The position numbers and the translations under genes were made by a program. Shown in pieces: positions 31,925 to 45,058 of a stretch of DNA of 64,000 nucleotides. How positions within the stretch are numbered: the first letter of the stretch is position 1; each line of letters starts with the position of its first letter. Source of the stretch: Salvelinus alpinus (taxonomy: Eukaryota; Chordata; Actinopteri; Salmoniformes; Salmonidae); assembly GCF_045679555.1 (NCBI RefSeq), contig NC_092094.1:18623905-18687904 (forward strand), in the 5' to 3' direction. The notes below the pieces were generated by a model. That model worked only from the letters and a program-made list of their open reading frames with translations, made no database searches and was not told where the DNA came from.

Positions 31925-33140
31925 TTTGACAGAGATTTAGAGGGGGTTCCCGCTCTCAAACAATACGAGTCGATGGAGTGACTAAACGAAAGAGAAGAAT
32001 ACCACTATCAGGGAACAAGGAATTTCTCAAACTCCGTTGGGCCGTTTTACCCTTCAAACTTCTTCCTCCTCATTCCAGCCTATGTTGCCAACTATGTTTC
32101 AGCGATCTGTCACTAAAGTTGCTAGATTCCATCTTACCCCCTCCCCTTGTGCTTCTCTGCCTCTGTGCGCCGTTACTGTAGCTTCTCCCACTCTCGTTTG
32201 CAGAATTTAGTGTGAAAAATGTTGCTAGATTCCATCTTACCCCCTCCCCTTGTGCTTCTCTGCCTGTGTGCGCAGTTGCTGTGACTGTTGCAGGGACTGT
32301 GAAGAGACCTCTTGTGGCTTGTCTTGTGGGGTATGTATGCGTGTCCGAGCTGTGTGCTAGTAGTTTAGACAGACAGCTCGGTGCGTTCGACATGTCAATA
32401 CCTCTCATAAATAAAACTAGTGACGAAGTCAATCTCTCCTCCACTTTCAGCCAGGAGAGATTGACATGCATATTATTAACATTAGCTCTCTGTGTACATC
32501 CAAGGGCCAGCCGTGCTGCCCTGTTCTGAGCCAATTGCAATTTTCCTAAGTCATTTTTGTGGCACCTGACCACACGACTGAACAGTAGTTAAGGTGTGCG
32601 ACAAAAATAGGACCTGTAGGACCTGCCTTGTTGATAGTGTTGTTAAGAAGGCAGAGCATCGCTTTATTATAGACAGACTTCTCCCCATCTTAGCTACTAC
32701 TGCGTCAATATGTTTTGACTATGACAGTTTACAATCTAGGGTTACTCCAAGCAGTTTAGTCATCTCAACTTGCTCAATTTCCACATGACTTATTACAAGA
32801 TTTAGTTGAGGTTTAGGGTTTAGTGAGTGTTTTGCTCCAAATACAATGCTTTTAGTTTTATAAATATTTAGGGCTAACTTACTCCTTGCCACCCACTCTG
32901 AAACGAACTGCAGCTCTTTGTTGAGTGTTGCAGTCATTTCAGTCGCTGCAGTAGCTGACGTGTATAGTGTAGAGTCATCCGCATACACATGGCTTTACTC
33001 AAAGTCAGTGGCATGTCGTTAGTAAAAATGTACTCAAGGTCCAAAAGGAATTTGGCTTCCGCTCTAGCCCGAAGACTCTTTTACAAGTAACAGTCACTGG
33101 CGAGGTCTGAAAACACTACCTGCCGCCCTAAAATGGAACA

Positions 33141-33211
33141 TGCATTGGCCGGGAATCGAACCCGGGCCTCCCGCGTGGCAGGCGAGAATTCTACCACTGA
33201 ACCACCAATGC
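33141..33211 (-). tRNA. tRNA-Gly-GCC: tRNA-Gly (GCC), array copy 11
   Basis: Identical sequence; last of the first run of 1,287-bp units; flank markers T/G. Confidence 0.97.
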
Positions 33212-34427
33212 TTTGACAGAGATTTAGAGGGGGTTCCCGCTCTCAAACAATACGAGTCGATGGAGTGACTAAACGAAAGAGAAGAATACCACTATCAGGG
33301 AACAAGGAATTTCTCAAACTCCGTTGGGCCGTTTTACCCTTCAAACTTCTTCCTCCTCATTCCAGCCTATGTTGCCAACTATGTTTCAGCGATCTGTCAC
33401 TAAAGTTGCTAGATTCCATCTTACCCCCTCCCCTTGTGCTTCTCTGCCTCTGTGCGCCGTTACTGTAGCTTCTCCCACTCTCGTTTGCAGAATTTAGTGT
33501 GAAAAATGTTGCTAGATTCCATCTTACCCCCTCCCCTTGTGCTTCTCTGCCTGTGTGCGCAGTTGCTGTGACTGTTGCAGGGACTGTGAAGAGACCTCTT
33601 GTGGCTTGTCTTGTGGGGTATGTATGCGTGTCCGAGCTGTGTGCTAGTAGTTTAGACAGACAGCTCGGTGCGTTCGACATGTCAATACCTCTCATAAATA
33701 AAACTAGTGACGAAGTCAATCTCTCCTCCACTTTCAGCCAGGAGAGATTGACATGCATATTATTAACATTAGCTCTCTGTGTACATCCAAGGGCCAGCCG
33801 TGCTGCCCTGTTCTGAGCCAATTGCAATTTTCCTAAGTCATTTTTGTGGCACCTGACCACACGACTGAACAGTAGTTAAGGTGTGCGACAAAAATAGGAC
33901 CTGTAGGACCTGCCTTGTTGATAGTGTTGTTAAGAAGGCAGAGCATCGCTTTATTATAGACAGACTTCTCCCCATCTTAGCTACTACTGCGTCAATATGT
34001 TTTGACTATGACAGTTTACAATCTAGGGTTACTCCAAGCAGTTTAGTCATCTCAACTTGCTCAATTTCCACATGACTTATTACAAGATTTAGTTGAGGTT
34101 TAGGGTTTAGTGAGTGTTTTGCTCCAAATACAATGCTTTTAGTTTTATAAATATTTAGGGCTAACTTACTCCTTGCCACCCACTCTGAAACGAACTGCAG
34201 CTCTTTGTTGAGTGTTGCAGTCATTTCAGTCGCTGCAGTAGCTGACGTGTATAGTGTAGAGTCATCCGCATACACATGGCTTTACTCAAAGTCAGTGGCA
34301 TGTCGTTAGTAAAAATGTACTCAAGGTCCAAAAGGAATTTGGCTTCCGCTCTAGCCCGAAGACTCCTTTACAAGTAACAGTCACTGGCGAGGTCTGAAAA
34401 CACTACCTGCCGCCCTAAAATGGAACA

Positions 34428-34498
34428 TGCATTGGCCGGGAATCGAACCCGGGCCTCCCGCGTGGCAGGCGAGAATTCTACCACTGAACCACCAATGC
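34428..34498 (-). tRNA. tRNA-Gly-GCC: tRNA-Gly (GCC), array copy 12
   Basis: Identical sequence. First copy followed by a 1,320-bp unit, and first with the C variant at 34,366, 62 bp past the tRNA 3' end. Markers C/G. Confidence 0.97.
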
Positions 34499-34930
34499 TT
34501 TGACAGAGATTTAGAGGGGGTTCCCGCTCTCAAACAATACGAGTCGATGGAGTGACTAAACGAAAGAGAAGAATACCACTATCAGGGAACAAGGAATTTC
34601 TCAAACTCCGTTGGGCCGTTTTACCCTTCAAACTTCTTCCTCCTCATTCCAGCCTATGTTGCCAACTATGTTTCAGCGATCTGTCACTAAAGTTGCTAGA
34701 TTCCATCTTACCCCCTCCCCTTGTGCTTCTCTGCCTCTGTGCGCCGTTACTGTAGCTTCTCCCACTCTCGTTTGCAGAATTTAGTGTGAAAAATGTTGCT
34801 AGATTCCATCTTACCCCCTCCCCTTGTGCTTCTCTGCCTGTGTGCGCAGTTGCTGTGACTGTTGCAGGGACTGTGAAGAGACCTCTTGTGGCTTGTCTTG
34901 TGGGGTATGTATGCGTGTCCGAGCTGTGTG

Positions 34931-35044
34931 CTAGTAGTTTAGACAGACTAGTAGTTTAGACTAGTAGTTTAGACAGACAGCTCGGTGCGTTCGACATGTC
35001 AATACCTCTCATAAATAAAACTAGTGACGAAGTCAATAGTCAAT
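34931..35044. repeat. First 1,320-type variant block: 30-bp expansion plus 3-bp replacement
   Basis: ctagtagtttaga occurs three times in a row (34,931, 34,948, 34,961), where 1,287-bp units have it once, adding 30 bp. About 55 bp later agtcaat is doubled (35,031-35,044) in place of ctctc, adding 3 bp. The two changes always occur together, in 20 units including the cut-off last one. They break the LINE C-terminal frame that 1,287-bp units keep open. Confidence 0.9.
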
Positions 35045-35747
35045 ACTCCACTTTCAGCCAGGAGAGATTGACATGCATATTATTAACATTAGCTCTCTGT
35101 GTACATCCAAGGGCCAGCCGTGCTGCCCTGTTCTGAGCCAATTGCAATTTTCCTAAGTCATTTTTGTGGCACCTGACCACACGACTGAACAGTAGTTAAG
35201 GTGTGCGACAAAAATAGGACCTGTAGGACCTGCCTTGTTGATAGTGTTGTTAAGAAGGCAGAGCATCGCTTTATTATAGACAGACTTCTCCCCATCTTAG
35301 CTACTACTGCGTCAATATGTTTTGACTATGACAGTTTACAATCTAGGGTTACTCCAAGCAGTTTAGTCATCTCAACTTGCTCAATTTCCACATGACTTAT
35401 TACAAGATTTAGTTGAGGTTTAGGGTTTAGTGAGTGTTTTGCTCCAAATACAATGCTTTTAGTTTTATAAATATTTAGGGCTAACTTACTCCTTGCCACC
35501 CACTCTGAAACGAACTGCAGCTCTTTGTTGAGTGTTGCAGTCATTTCAGTCGCTGCAGTAGCTGACGTGTATAGTGTAGAGTCATCCGCATACACATGGC
35601 TTTACTCAAAGTCAGTGGCATGTCGTTAGTAAAAATGTACTCAAGGTCCAAAAGGAATTTGGCTTCCGCTCTAGCCCGAAGACTCTTTTACAAGTAACAG
35701 TCACTGGCGAGGTCTGAAAACACTACCTGCCGCCCTAAAATGGAACA

Positions 35748-35818
35748 TGCATTGGCCGGGAATCGAACCCGGGCCTCCCGCGTGGCAGGCGAGAATTCTA
35801 CCACTGAACCACCAATGC
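35748..35818 (-). tRNA. tRNA-Gly-GCC: tRNA-Gly (GCC), array copy 13
   Basis: Identical sequence; 1,320-bp unit; flank markers T/G. Confidence 0.97.
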
Positions 35819-37067
35819 TTTGACAGAGATTTAGAGGGGGTTCCCGCTCTCAAACAATACGAGTCGATGGAGTGACTAAACGAAAGAGAAGAATACCACT
35901 ATCAGGGAACAAGGAATTTCTCAAACTCCGTTGGGCCGTTTTACCCTTCAAACTTCTTCCTCCTCATTCCAGCCTATGTTGCCAACTATGTTTCAGCGAT
36001 CTGTCACTAAAGTTGCTAGATTCCATCTTACCCCCTCCCCTTGTGCTTCTCTGCCTCTGTGCGCCGTTACTGTAGCTTCTCCCACTCTCGTTTGCAGAAT
36101 TTAGTGTGAAAAATGTTGCTAGATTCCATCTTACCCCCTCCCCTTGTGCTTCTCTGCCTGTGTGCGCAGTTGCTGTGACTGTTGCAGGGACTGTGAAGAG
36201 ACCTCTTGTGGCTTGTCTTGTGGGGTATGTATGCGTGTCCGAGCTGTGTGCTAGTAGTTTAGACAGACTAGTAGTTTAGACTAGTAGTTTAGACAGACAG
36301 CTCGGTGCGTTCGACATGTCAATACCTCTCATAAATAAAACTAGTGACGAAGTCAATAGTCAATACTCCACTTTCAGCCAGGAGAGATTGACATGCATAT
36401 TATTAACATTAGCTCTCTGTGTACATCCAAGGGCCAGCCGTGCTGCCCTGTTCTGAGCCAATTGCAATTTTCCTAAGTCATTTTTGTGGCACCTGACCAC
36501 ACGACTGAACAGTAGTTAAGGTGTGCGACAAAAATAGGACCTGTAGGACCTGCCTTGTTGATAGTGTTGTTAAGAAGGCAGAGCATCGCTTTATTATAGA
36601 CAGACTTCTCCCCATCTTAGCTACTACTGCGTCAATATGTTTTGACTATGACAGTTTACAATCTAGGGTTACTCCAAGCAGTTTAGTCATCTCAACTTGC
36701 TCAATTTCCACATGACTTATTACAAGATTTAGTTGAGGTTTAGGGTTTAGTGAGTGTTTTGCTCCAAATACAATGCTTTTAGTTTTATAAATATTTAGGG
36801 CTAACTTACTCCTTGCCACCCACTCTGAAACGAACTGCAGCTCTTTGTTGAGTGTTGCAGTCATTTCAGTCGCTGCAGTAGCTGACGTGTATAGTGTAGA
36901 GTCATCCGCATACACATGGCTTTACTCAAAGTCAGTGGCATGTCGTTAGTAAAAATGTACTCAAGGTCCAAAAGGAATTTGGCTTCCGCTCTAGCCCGAA
37001 GACTCTTTTACAAGTAACAGTCACTGGCGAGGTCTGAAAACACTACCTGCCGCCCTAAAATGGAACA

Positions 37068-37138
37068 TGCATTGGCCGGGAATCGAACCCGGGCCTCCCG
37101 CGTGGCAGGCGAGAATTCTACCACTGAACCACCAATGC
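37068..37138 (-). tRNA. tRNA-Gly-GCC: tRNA-Gly (GCC), array copy 14
   Basis: Identical sequence; 1,320-bp unit; flank markers T/G. Confidence 0.97.
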
Positions 37139-38387
37139 TTTGACAGAGATTTAGAGGGGGTTCCCGCTCTCAAACAATACGAGTCGATGGAGTGACTAAA
37201 CGAAAGAGAAGAATACCACTATCAGGGAACAAGGAATTTCTCAAACTCCGTTGGGCCGTTTTACCCTTCAAACTTCTTCCTCCTCATTCCAGCCTATGTT
37301 GCCAACTATGTTTCAGCGATCTGTCACTAAAGTTGCTAGATTCCATCTTACCCCCTCCCCTTGTGCTTCTCTGCCTCTGTGCGCCGTTACTGTAGCTTCT
37401 CCCACTCTCGTTTGCAGAATTTAGTGTGAAAAATGTTGCTAGATTCCATCTTACCCCCTCCCCTTGTGCTTCTCTGCCTGTGTGCGCAGTTGCTGTGACT
37501 GTTGCAGGGACTGTGAAGAGACCTCTTGTGGCTTGTCTTGTGGGGTATGTATGCGTGTCCGAGCTGTGTGCTAGTAGTTTAGACAGACTAGTAGTTTAGA
37601 CTAGTAGTTTAGACAGACAGCTCGGTGCGTTCGACATGTCAATACCTCTCATAAATAAAACTAGTGACGAAGTCAATAGTCAATACTCCACTTTCAGCCA
37701 GGAGAGATTGACATGCATATTATTAACATTAGCTCTCTGTGTACATCCAAGGGCCAGCCGTGCTGCCCTGTTCTGAGCCAATTGCAATTTTCCTAAGTCA
37801 TTTTTGTGGCACCTGACCACACGACTGAACAGTAGTTAAGGTGTGCGACAAAAATAGGACCTGTAGGACCTGCCTTGTTGATAGTGTTGTTAAGAAGGCA
37901 GAGCATCGCTTTATTATAGACAGACTTCTCCCCATCTTAGCTACTACTGCGTCAATATGTTTTGACTATGACAGTTTACAATCTAGGGTTACTCCAAGCA
38001 GTTTAGTCATCTCAACTTGCTCAATTTCCACATGACTTATTACAAGATTTAGTTGAGGTTTAGGGTTTAGTGAGTGTTTTGCTCCAAATACAATGCTTTT
38101 AGTTTTATAAATATTTAGGGCTAACTTACTCCTTGCCACCCACTCTGAAACGAACTGCAGCTCTTTGTTGAGTGTTGCAGTCATTTCAGTCGCTGCAGTA
38201 GCTGACGTGTATAGTGTAGAGTCATCCGCATACACATGGCTTTACTCAAAGTCAGTGGCATGTCGTTAGTAAAAATGTACTCAAGGTCCAAAAGGAATTT
38301 GGCTTCCGCTCTAGCCCGAAGACTCCTTTACAAGTAACAGTCACTGGCGAGGTCTGAAAACACTACCTGCCGCCCTAAAATGGAACA

Positions 38388-38458
38388 TGCATTGGCCGGG
38401 AATCGAACCCGGGCCTCCCGCGTGGCAGGCGAGAATTCTACCACTGAACCACCAATGC
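38388..38458 (-). tRNA. tRNA-Gly-GCC: tRNA-Gly (GCC), array copy 15
   Basis: Identical sequence; 1,320-bp unit. Markers C/A: the A at 38,466 lies 8 bp upstream of the tRNA start and is first seen here. Confidence 0.97.
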
Positions 38459-39707
38459 TTTGACAAAGATTTAGAGGGGGTTCCCGCTCTCAAACAATAC
38501 GAGTCGATGGAGTGACTAAACGAAAGAGAAGAATACCACTATCAGGGAACAAGGAATTTCTCAAACTCCGTTGGGCCGTTTTACCCTTCAAACTTCTTCC
38601 TCCTCATTCCAGCCTATGTTGCCAACTATGTTTCAGCGATCTGTCACTAAAGTTGCTAGATTCCATCTTACCCCCTCCCCTTGTGCTTCTCTGCCTCTGT
38701 GCGCCGTTACTGTAGCTTCTCCCACTCTCGTTTGCAGAATTTAGTGTGAAAAATGTTGCTAGATTCCATCTTACCCCCTCCCCTTGTGCTTCTCTGCCTG
38801 TGTGCGCAGTTGCTGTGACTGTTGCAGGGACTGTGAAGAGACCTCTTGTGGCTTGTCTTGTGGGGTATGTATGCGTGTCCGAGCTGTGTGCTAGTAGTTT
38901 AGACAGACTAGTAGTTTAGACTAGTAGTTTAGACAGACAGCTCGGTGCGTTCGACATGTCAATACCTCTCATAAATAAAACTAGTGACGAAGTCAATAGT
39001 CAATACTCCACTTTCAGCCAGGAGAGATTGACATGCATATTATTAACATTAGCTCTCTGTGTACATCCAAGGGCCAGCCGTGCTGCCCTGTTCTGAGCCA
39101 ATTGCAATTTTCCTAAGTCATTTTTGTGGCACCTGACCACACGACTGAACAGTAGTTAAGGTGTGCGACAAAAATAGGACCTGTAGGACCTGCCTTGTTG
39201 ATAGTGTTGTTAAGAAGGCAGAGCATCGCTTTATTATAGACAGACTTCTCCCCATCTTAGCTACTACTGCGTCAATATGTTTTGACTATGACAGTTTACA
39301 ATCTAGGGTTACTCCAAGCAGTTTAGTCATCTCAACTTGCTCAATTTCCACATGACTTATTACAAGATTTAGTTGAGGTTTAGGGTTTAGTGAGTGTTTT
39401 GCTCCAAATACAATGCTTTTAGTTTTATAAATATTTAGGGCTAACTTACTCCTTGCCACCCACTCTGAAACGAACTGCAGCTCTTTGTTGAGTGTTGCAG
39501 TCATTTCAGTCGCTGCAGTAGCTGACGTGTATAGTGTAGAGTCATCCGCATACACATGGCTTTACTCAAAGTCAGTGGCATGTCGTTAGTAAAAATGTAC
39601 TCAAGGTCCAAAAGGAATTTGGCTTCCGCTCTAGCCCGAAGACTCCTTTACAAGTAACAGTCACTGGCGAGGTCTGAAAACACTACCTGCCGCCCTAAAA
39701 TGGAACA

Positions 39708-39778
39708 TGCATTGGCCGGGAATCGAACCCGGGCCTCCCGCGTGGCAGGCGAGAATTCTACCACTGAACCACCAATGC
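39708..39778 (-). tRNA. tRNA-Gly-GCC: tRNA-Gly (GCC), array copy 16
   Basis: Identical sequence; 1,320-bp unit; flank markers C/A, same as copy 15. Confidence 0.97.
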
Positions 39779-41027
39779 TTTGACAAAGATTTAGAGGGGG
39801 TTCCCGCTCTCAAACAATACGAGTCGATGGAGTGACTAAACGAAAGAGAAGAATACCACTATCAGGGAACAAGGAATTTCTCAAACTCCGTTGGGCCGTT
39901 TTACCCTTCAAACTTCTTCCTCCTCATTCCAGCCTATGTTGCCAACTATGTTTCAGCGATCTGTCACTAAAGTTGCTAGATTCCATCTTACCCCCTCCCC
40001 TTGTGCTTCTCTGCCTCTGTGCGCCGTTACTGTAGCTTCTCCCACTCTCGTTTGCAGAATTTAGTGTGAAAAATGTTGCTAGATTCCATCTTACCCCCTC
40101 CCCTTGTGCTTCTCTGCCTGTGTGCGCAGTTGCTGTGACTGTTGCAGGGACTGTGAAGAGACCTCTTGTGGCTTGTCTTGTGGGGTATGTATGCGTGTCC
40201 GAGCTGTGTGCTAGTAGTTTAGACAGACTAGTAGTTTAGACTAGTAGTTTAGACAGACAGCTCGGTGCGTTCGACATGTCAATACCTCTCATAAATAAAA
40301 CTAGTGACGAAGTCAATAGTCAATACTCCACTTTCAGCCAGGAGAGATTGACATGCATATTATTAACATTAGCTCTCTGTGTACATCCAAGGGCCAGCCG
40401 TGCTGCCCTGTTCTGAGCCAATTGCAATTTTCCTAAGTCATTTTTGTGGCACCTGACCACACGACTGAACAGTAGTTAAGGTGTGCGACAAAAATAGGAC
40501 CTGTAGGACCTGCCTTGTTGATAGTGTTGTTAAGAAGGCAGAGCATCGCTTTATTATAGACAGACTTCTCCCCATCTTAGCTACTACTGCGTCAATATGT
40601 TTTGACTATGACAGTTTACAATCTAGGGTTACTCCAAGCAGTTTAGTCATCTCAACTTGCTCAATTTCCACATGACTTATTACAAGATTTAGTTGAGGTT
40701 TAGGGTTTAGTGAGTGTTTTGCTCCAAATACAATGCTTTTAGTTTTATAAATATTTAGGGCTAACTTACTCCTTGCCACCCACTCTGAAACGAACTGCAG
40801 CTCTTTGTTGAGTGTTGCAGTCATTTCAGTCGCTGCAGTAGCTGACGTGTATAGTGTAGAGTCATCCGCATACACATGGCTTTACTCAAAGTCAGTGGCA
40901 TGTCGTTAGTAAAAATGTACTCAAGGTCCAAAAGGAATTTGGCTTCCGCTCTAGCCCGAAGACTCTTTTACAAGTAACAGTCACTGGCGAGGTCTGAAAA
41001 CACTACCTGCCGCCCTAAAATGGAACA

Positions 41028-41098
41028 TGCATTGGCCGGGAATCGAACCCGGGCCTCCCGCGTGGCAGGCGAGAATTCTACCACTGAACCACCAATGC
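41028..41098 (-). tRNA. tRNA-Gly-GCC: tRNA-Gly (GCC), array copy 17
   Basis: Identical sequence; 1,320-bp unit; markers revert to T/G between two C/A neighbours. Confidence 0.97.
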
Positions 41099-42347
41099 TT
41101 TGACAGAGATTTAGAGGGGGTTCCCGCTCTCAAACAATACGAGTCGATGGAGTGACTAAACGAAAGAGAAGAATACCACTATCAGGGAACAAGGAATTTC
41201 TCAAACTCCGTTGGGCCGTTTTACCCTTCAAACTTCTTCCTCCTCATTCCAGCCTATGTTGCCAACTATGTTTCAGCGATCTGTCACTAAAGTTGCTAGA
41301 TTCCATCTTACCCCCTCCCCTTGTGCTTCTCTGCCTCTGTGCGCCGTTACTGTAGCTTCTCCCACTCTCGTTTGCAGAATTTAGTGTGAAAAATGTTGCT
41401 AGATTCCATCTTACCCCCTCCCCTTGTGCTTCTCTGCCTGTGTGCGCAGTTGCTGTGACTGTTGCAGGGACTGTGAAGAGACCTCTTGTGGCTTGTCTTG
41501 TGGGGTATGTATGCGTGTCCGAGCTGTGTGCTAGTAGTTTAGACAGACTAGTAGTTTAGACTAGTAGTTTAGACAGACAGCTCGGTGCGTTCGACATGTC
41601 AATACCTCTCATAAATAAAACTAGTGACGAAGTCAATAGTCAATACTCCACTTTCAGCCAGGAGAGATTGACATGCATATTATTAACATTAGCTCTCTGT
41701 GTACATCCAAGGGCCAGCCGTGCTGCCCTGTTCTGAGCCAATTGCAATTTTCCTAAGTCATTTTTGTGGCACCTGACCACACGACTGAACAGTAGTTAAG
41801 GTGTGCGACAAAAATAGGACCTGTAGGACCTGCCTTGTTGATAGTGTTGTTAAGAAGGCAGAGCATCGCTTTATTATAGACAGACTTCTCCCCATCTTAG
41901 CTACTACTGCGTCAATATGTTTTGACTATGACAGTTTACAATCTAGGGTTACTCCAAGCAGTTTAGTCATCTCAACTTGCTCAATTTCCACATGACTTAT
42001 TACAAGATTTAGTTGAGGTTTAGGGTTTAGTGAGTGTTTTGCTCCAAATACAATGCTTTTAGTTTTATAAATATTTAGGGCTAACTTACTCCTTGCCACC
42101 CACTCTGAAACGAACTGCAGCTCTTTGTTGAGTGTTGCAGTCATTTCAGTCGCTGCAGTAGCTGACGTGTATAGTGTAGAGTCATCCGCATACACATGGC
42201 TTTACTCAAAGTCAGTGGCATGTCGTTAGTAAAAATGTACTCAAGGTCCAAAAGGAATTTGGCTTCCGCTCTAGCCCGAAGACTCCTTTACAAGTAACAG
42301 TCACTGGCGAGGTCTGAAAACACTACCTGCCGCCCTAAAATGGAACA

Positions 42348-42418
42348 TGCATTGGCCGGGAATCGAACCCGGGCCTCCCGCGTGGCAGGCGAGAATTCTA
42401 CCACTGAACCACCAATGC
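42348..42418 (-). tRNA. tRNA-Gly-GCC: tRNA-Gly (GCC), array copy 18
   Basis: Identical sequence; 1,320-bp unit; flank markers C/A. Confidence 0.97.
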
Positions 42419-43667
42419 TTTGACAAAGATTTAGAGGGGGTTCCCGCTCTCAAACAATACGAGTCGATGGAGTGACTAAACGAAAGAGAAGAATACCACT
42501 ATCAGGGAACAAGGAATTTCTCAAACTCCGTTGGGCCGTTTTACCCTTCAAACTTCTTCCTCCTCATTCCAGCCTATGTTGCCAACTATGTTTCAGCGAT
42601 CTGTCACTAAAGTTGCTAGATTCCATCTTACCCCCTCCCCTTGTGCTTCTCTGCCTCTGTGCGCCGTTACTGTAGCTTCTCCCACTCTCGTTTGCAGAAT
42701 TTAGTGTGAAAAATGTTGCTAGATTCCATCTTACCCCCTCCCCTTGTGCTTCTCTGCCTGTGTGCGCAGTTGCTGTGACTGTTGCAGGGACTGTGAAGAG
42801 ACCTCTTGTGGCTTGTCTTGTGGGGTATGTATGCGTGTCCGAGCTGTGTGCTAGTAGTTTAGACAGACTAGTAGTTTAGACTAGTAGTTTAGACAGACAG
42901 CTCGGTGCGTTCGACATGTCAATACCTCTCATAAATAAAACTAGTGACGAAGTCAATAGTCAATACTCCACTTTCAGCCAGGAGAGATTGACATGCATAT
43001 TATTAACATTAGCTCTCTGTGTACATCCAAGGGCCAGCCGTGCTGCCCTGTTCTGAGCCAATTGCAATTTTCCTAAGTCATTTTTGTGGCACCTGACCAC
43101 ACGACTGAACAGTAGTTAAGGTGTGCGACAAAAATAGGACCTGTAGGACCTGCCTTGTTGATAGTGTTGTTAAGAAGGCAGAGCATCGCTTTATTATAGA
43201 CAGACTTCTCCCCATCTTAGCTACTACTGCGTCAATATGTTTTGACTATGACAGTTTACAATCTAGGGTTACTCCAAGCAGTTTAGTCATCTCAACTTGC
43301 TCAATTTCCACATGACTTATTACAAGATTTAGTTGAGGTTTAGGGTTTAGTGAGTGTTTTGCTCCAAATACAATGCTTTTAGTTTTATAAATATTTAGGG
43401 CTAACTTACTCCTTGCCACCCACTCTGAAACGAACTGCAGCTCTTTGTTGAGTGTTGCAGTCATTTCAGTCGCTGCAGTAGCTGACGTGTATAGTGTAGA
43501 GTCATCCGCATACACATGGCTTTACTCAAAGTCAGTGGCATGTCGTTAGTAAAAATGTACTCAAGGTCCAAAAGGAATTTGGCTTCCGCTCTAGCCCGAA
43601 GACTCCTTTACAAGTAACAGTCACTGGCGAGGTCTGAAAACACTACCTGCCGCCCTAAAATGGAACA

Positions 43668-43738
43668 TGCATTGGCCGGGAATCGAACCCGGGCCTCCCG
43701 CGTGGCAGGCGAGAATTCTACCACTGAACCACCAATGC
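43668..43738 (-). tRNA. tRNA-Gly-GCC: tRNA-Gly (GCC), array copy 19
   Basis: Identical sequence; 1,320-bp unit; recombinant-looking markers C/G. Confidence 0.97.
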
Positions 43739-44987
43739 TTTGACAGAGATTTAGAGGGGGTTCCCGCTCTCAAACAATACGAGTCGATGGAGTGACTAAA
43801 CGAAAGAGAAGAATACCACTATCAGGGAACAAGGAATTTCTCAAACTCCGTTGGGCCGTTTTACCCTTCAAACTTCTTCCTCCTCATTCCAGCCTATGTT
43901 GCCAACTATGTTTCAGCGATCTGTCACTAAAGTTGCTAGATTCCATCTTACCCCCTCCCCTTGTGCTTCTCTGCCTCTGTGCGCCGTTACTGTAGCTTCT
44001 CCCACTCTCGTTTGCAGAATTTAGTGTGAAAAATGTTGCTAGATTCCATCTTACCCCCTCCCCTTGTGCTTCTCTGCCTGTGTGCGCAGTTGCTGTGACT
44101 GTTGCAGGGACTGTGAAGAGACCTCTTGTGGCTTGTCTTGTGGGGTATGTATGCGTGTCCGAGCTGTGTGCTAGTAGTTTAGACAGACTAGTAGTTTAGA
44201 CTAGTAGTTTAGACAGACAGCTCGGTGCGTTCGACATGTCAATACCTCTCATAAATAAAACTAGTGACGAAGTCAATAGTCAATACTCCACTTTCAGCCA
44301 GGAGAGATTGACATGCATATTATTAACATTAGCTCTCTGTGTACATCCAAGGGCCAGCCGTGCTGCCCTGTTCTGAGCCAATTGCAATTTTCCTAAGTCA
44401 TTTTTGTGGCACCTGACCACACGACTGAACAGTAGTTAAGGTGTGCGACAAAAATAGGACCTGTAGGACCTGCCTTGTTGATAGTGTTGTTAAGAAGGCA
44501 GAGCATCGCTTTATTATAGACAGACTTCTCCCCATCTTAGCTACTACTGCGTCAATATGTTTTGACTATGACAGTTTACAATCTAGGGTTACTCCAAGCA
44601 GTTTAGTCATCTCAACTTGCTCAATTTCCACATGACTTATTACAAGATTTAGTTGAGGTTTAGGGTTTAGTGAGTGTTTTGCTCCAAATACAATGCTTTT
44701 AGTTTTATAAATATTTAGGGCTAACTTACTCCTTGCCACCCACTCTGAAACGAACTGCAGCTCTTTGTTGAGTGTTGCAGTCATTTCAGTCGCTGCAGTA
44801 GCTGACGTGTATAGTGTAGAGTCATCCGCATACACATGGCTTTACTCAAAGTCAGTGGCATGTCGTTAGTAAAAATGTACTCAAGGTCCAAAAGGAATTT
44901 GGCTTCCGCTCTAGCCCGAAGACTCCTTTACAAGTAACAGTCACTGGCGAGGTCTGAAAACACTACCTGCCGCCCTAAAATGGAACA

Positions 44988-45058
44988 TGCATTGGCCGGG
45001 AATCGAACCCGGGCCTCCCGCGTGGCAGGCGAGAATTCTACCACTGAACCACCAATGC
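44988..45058 (-). tRNA. tRNA-Gly-GCC: tRNA-Gly (GCC), array copy 20
   Basis: Identical sequence; 1,320-bp unit; flank markers C/A. Confidence 0.97.
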
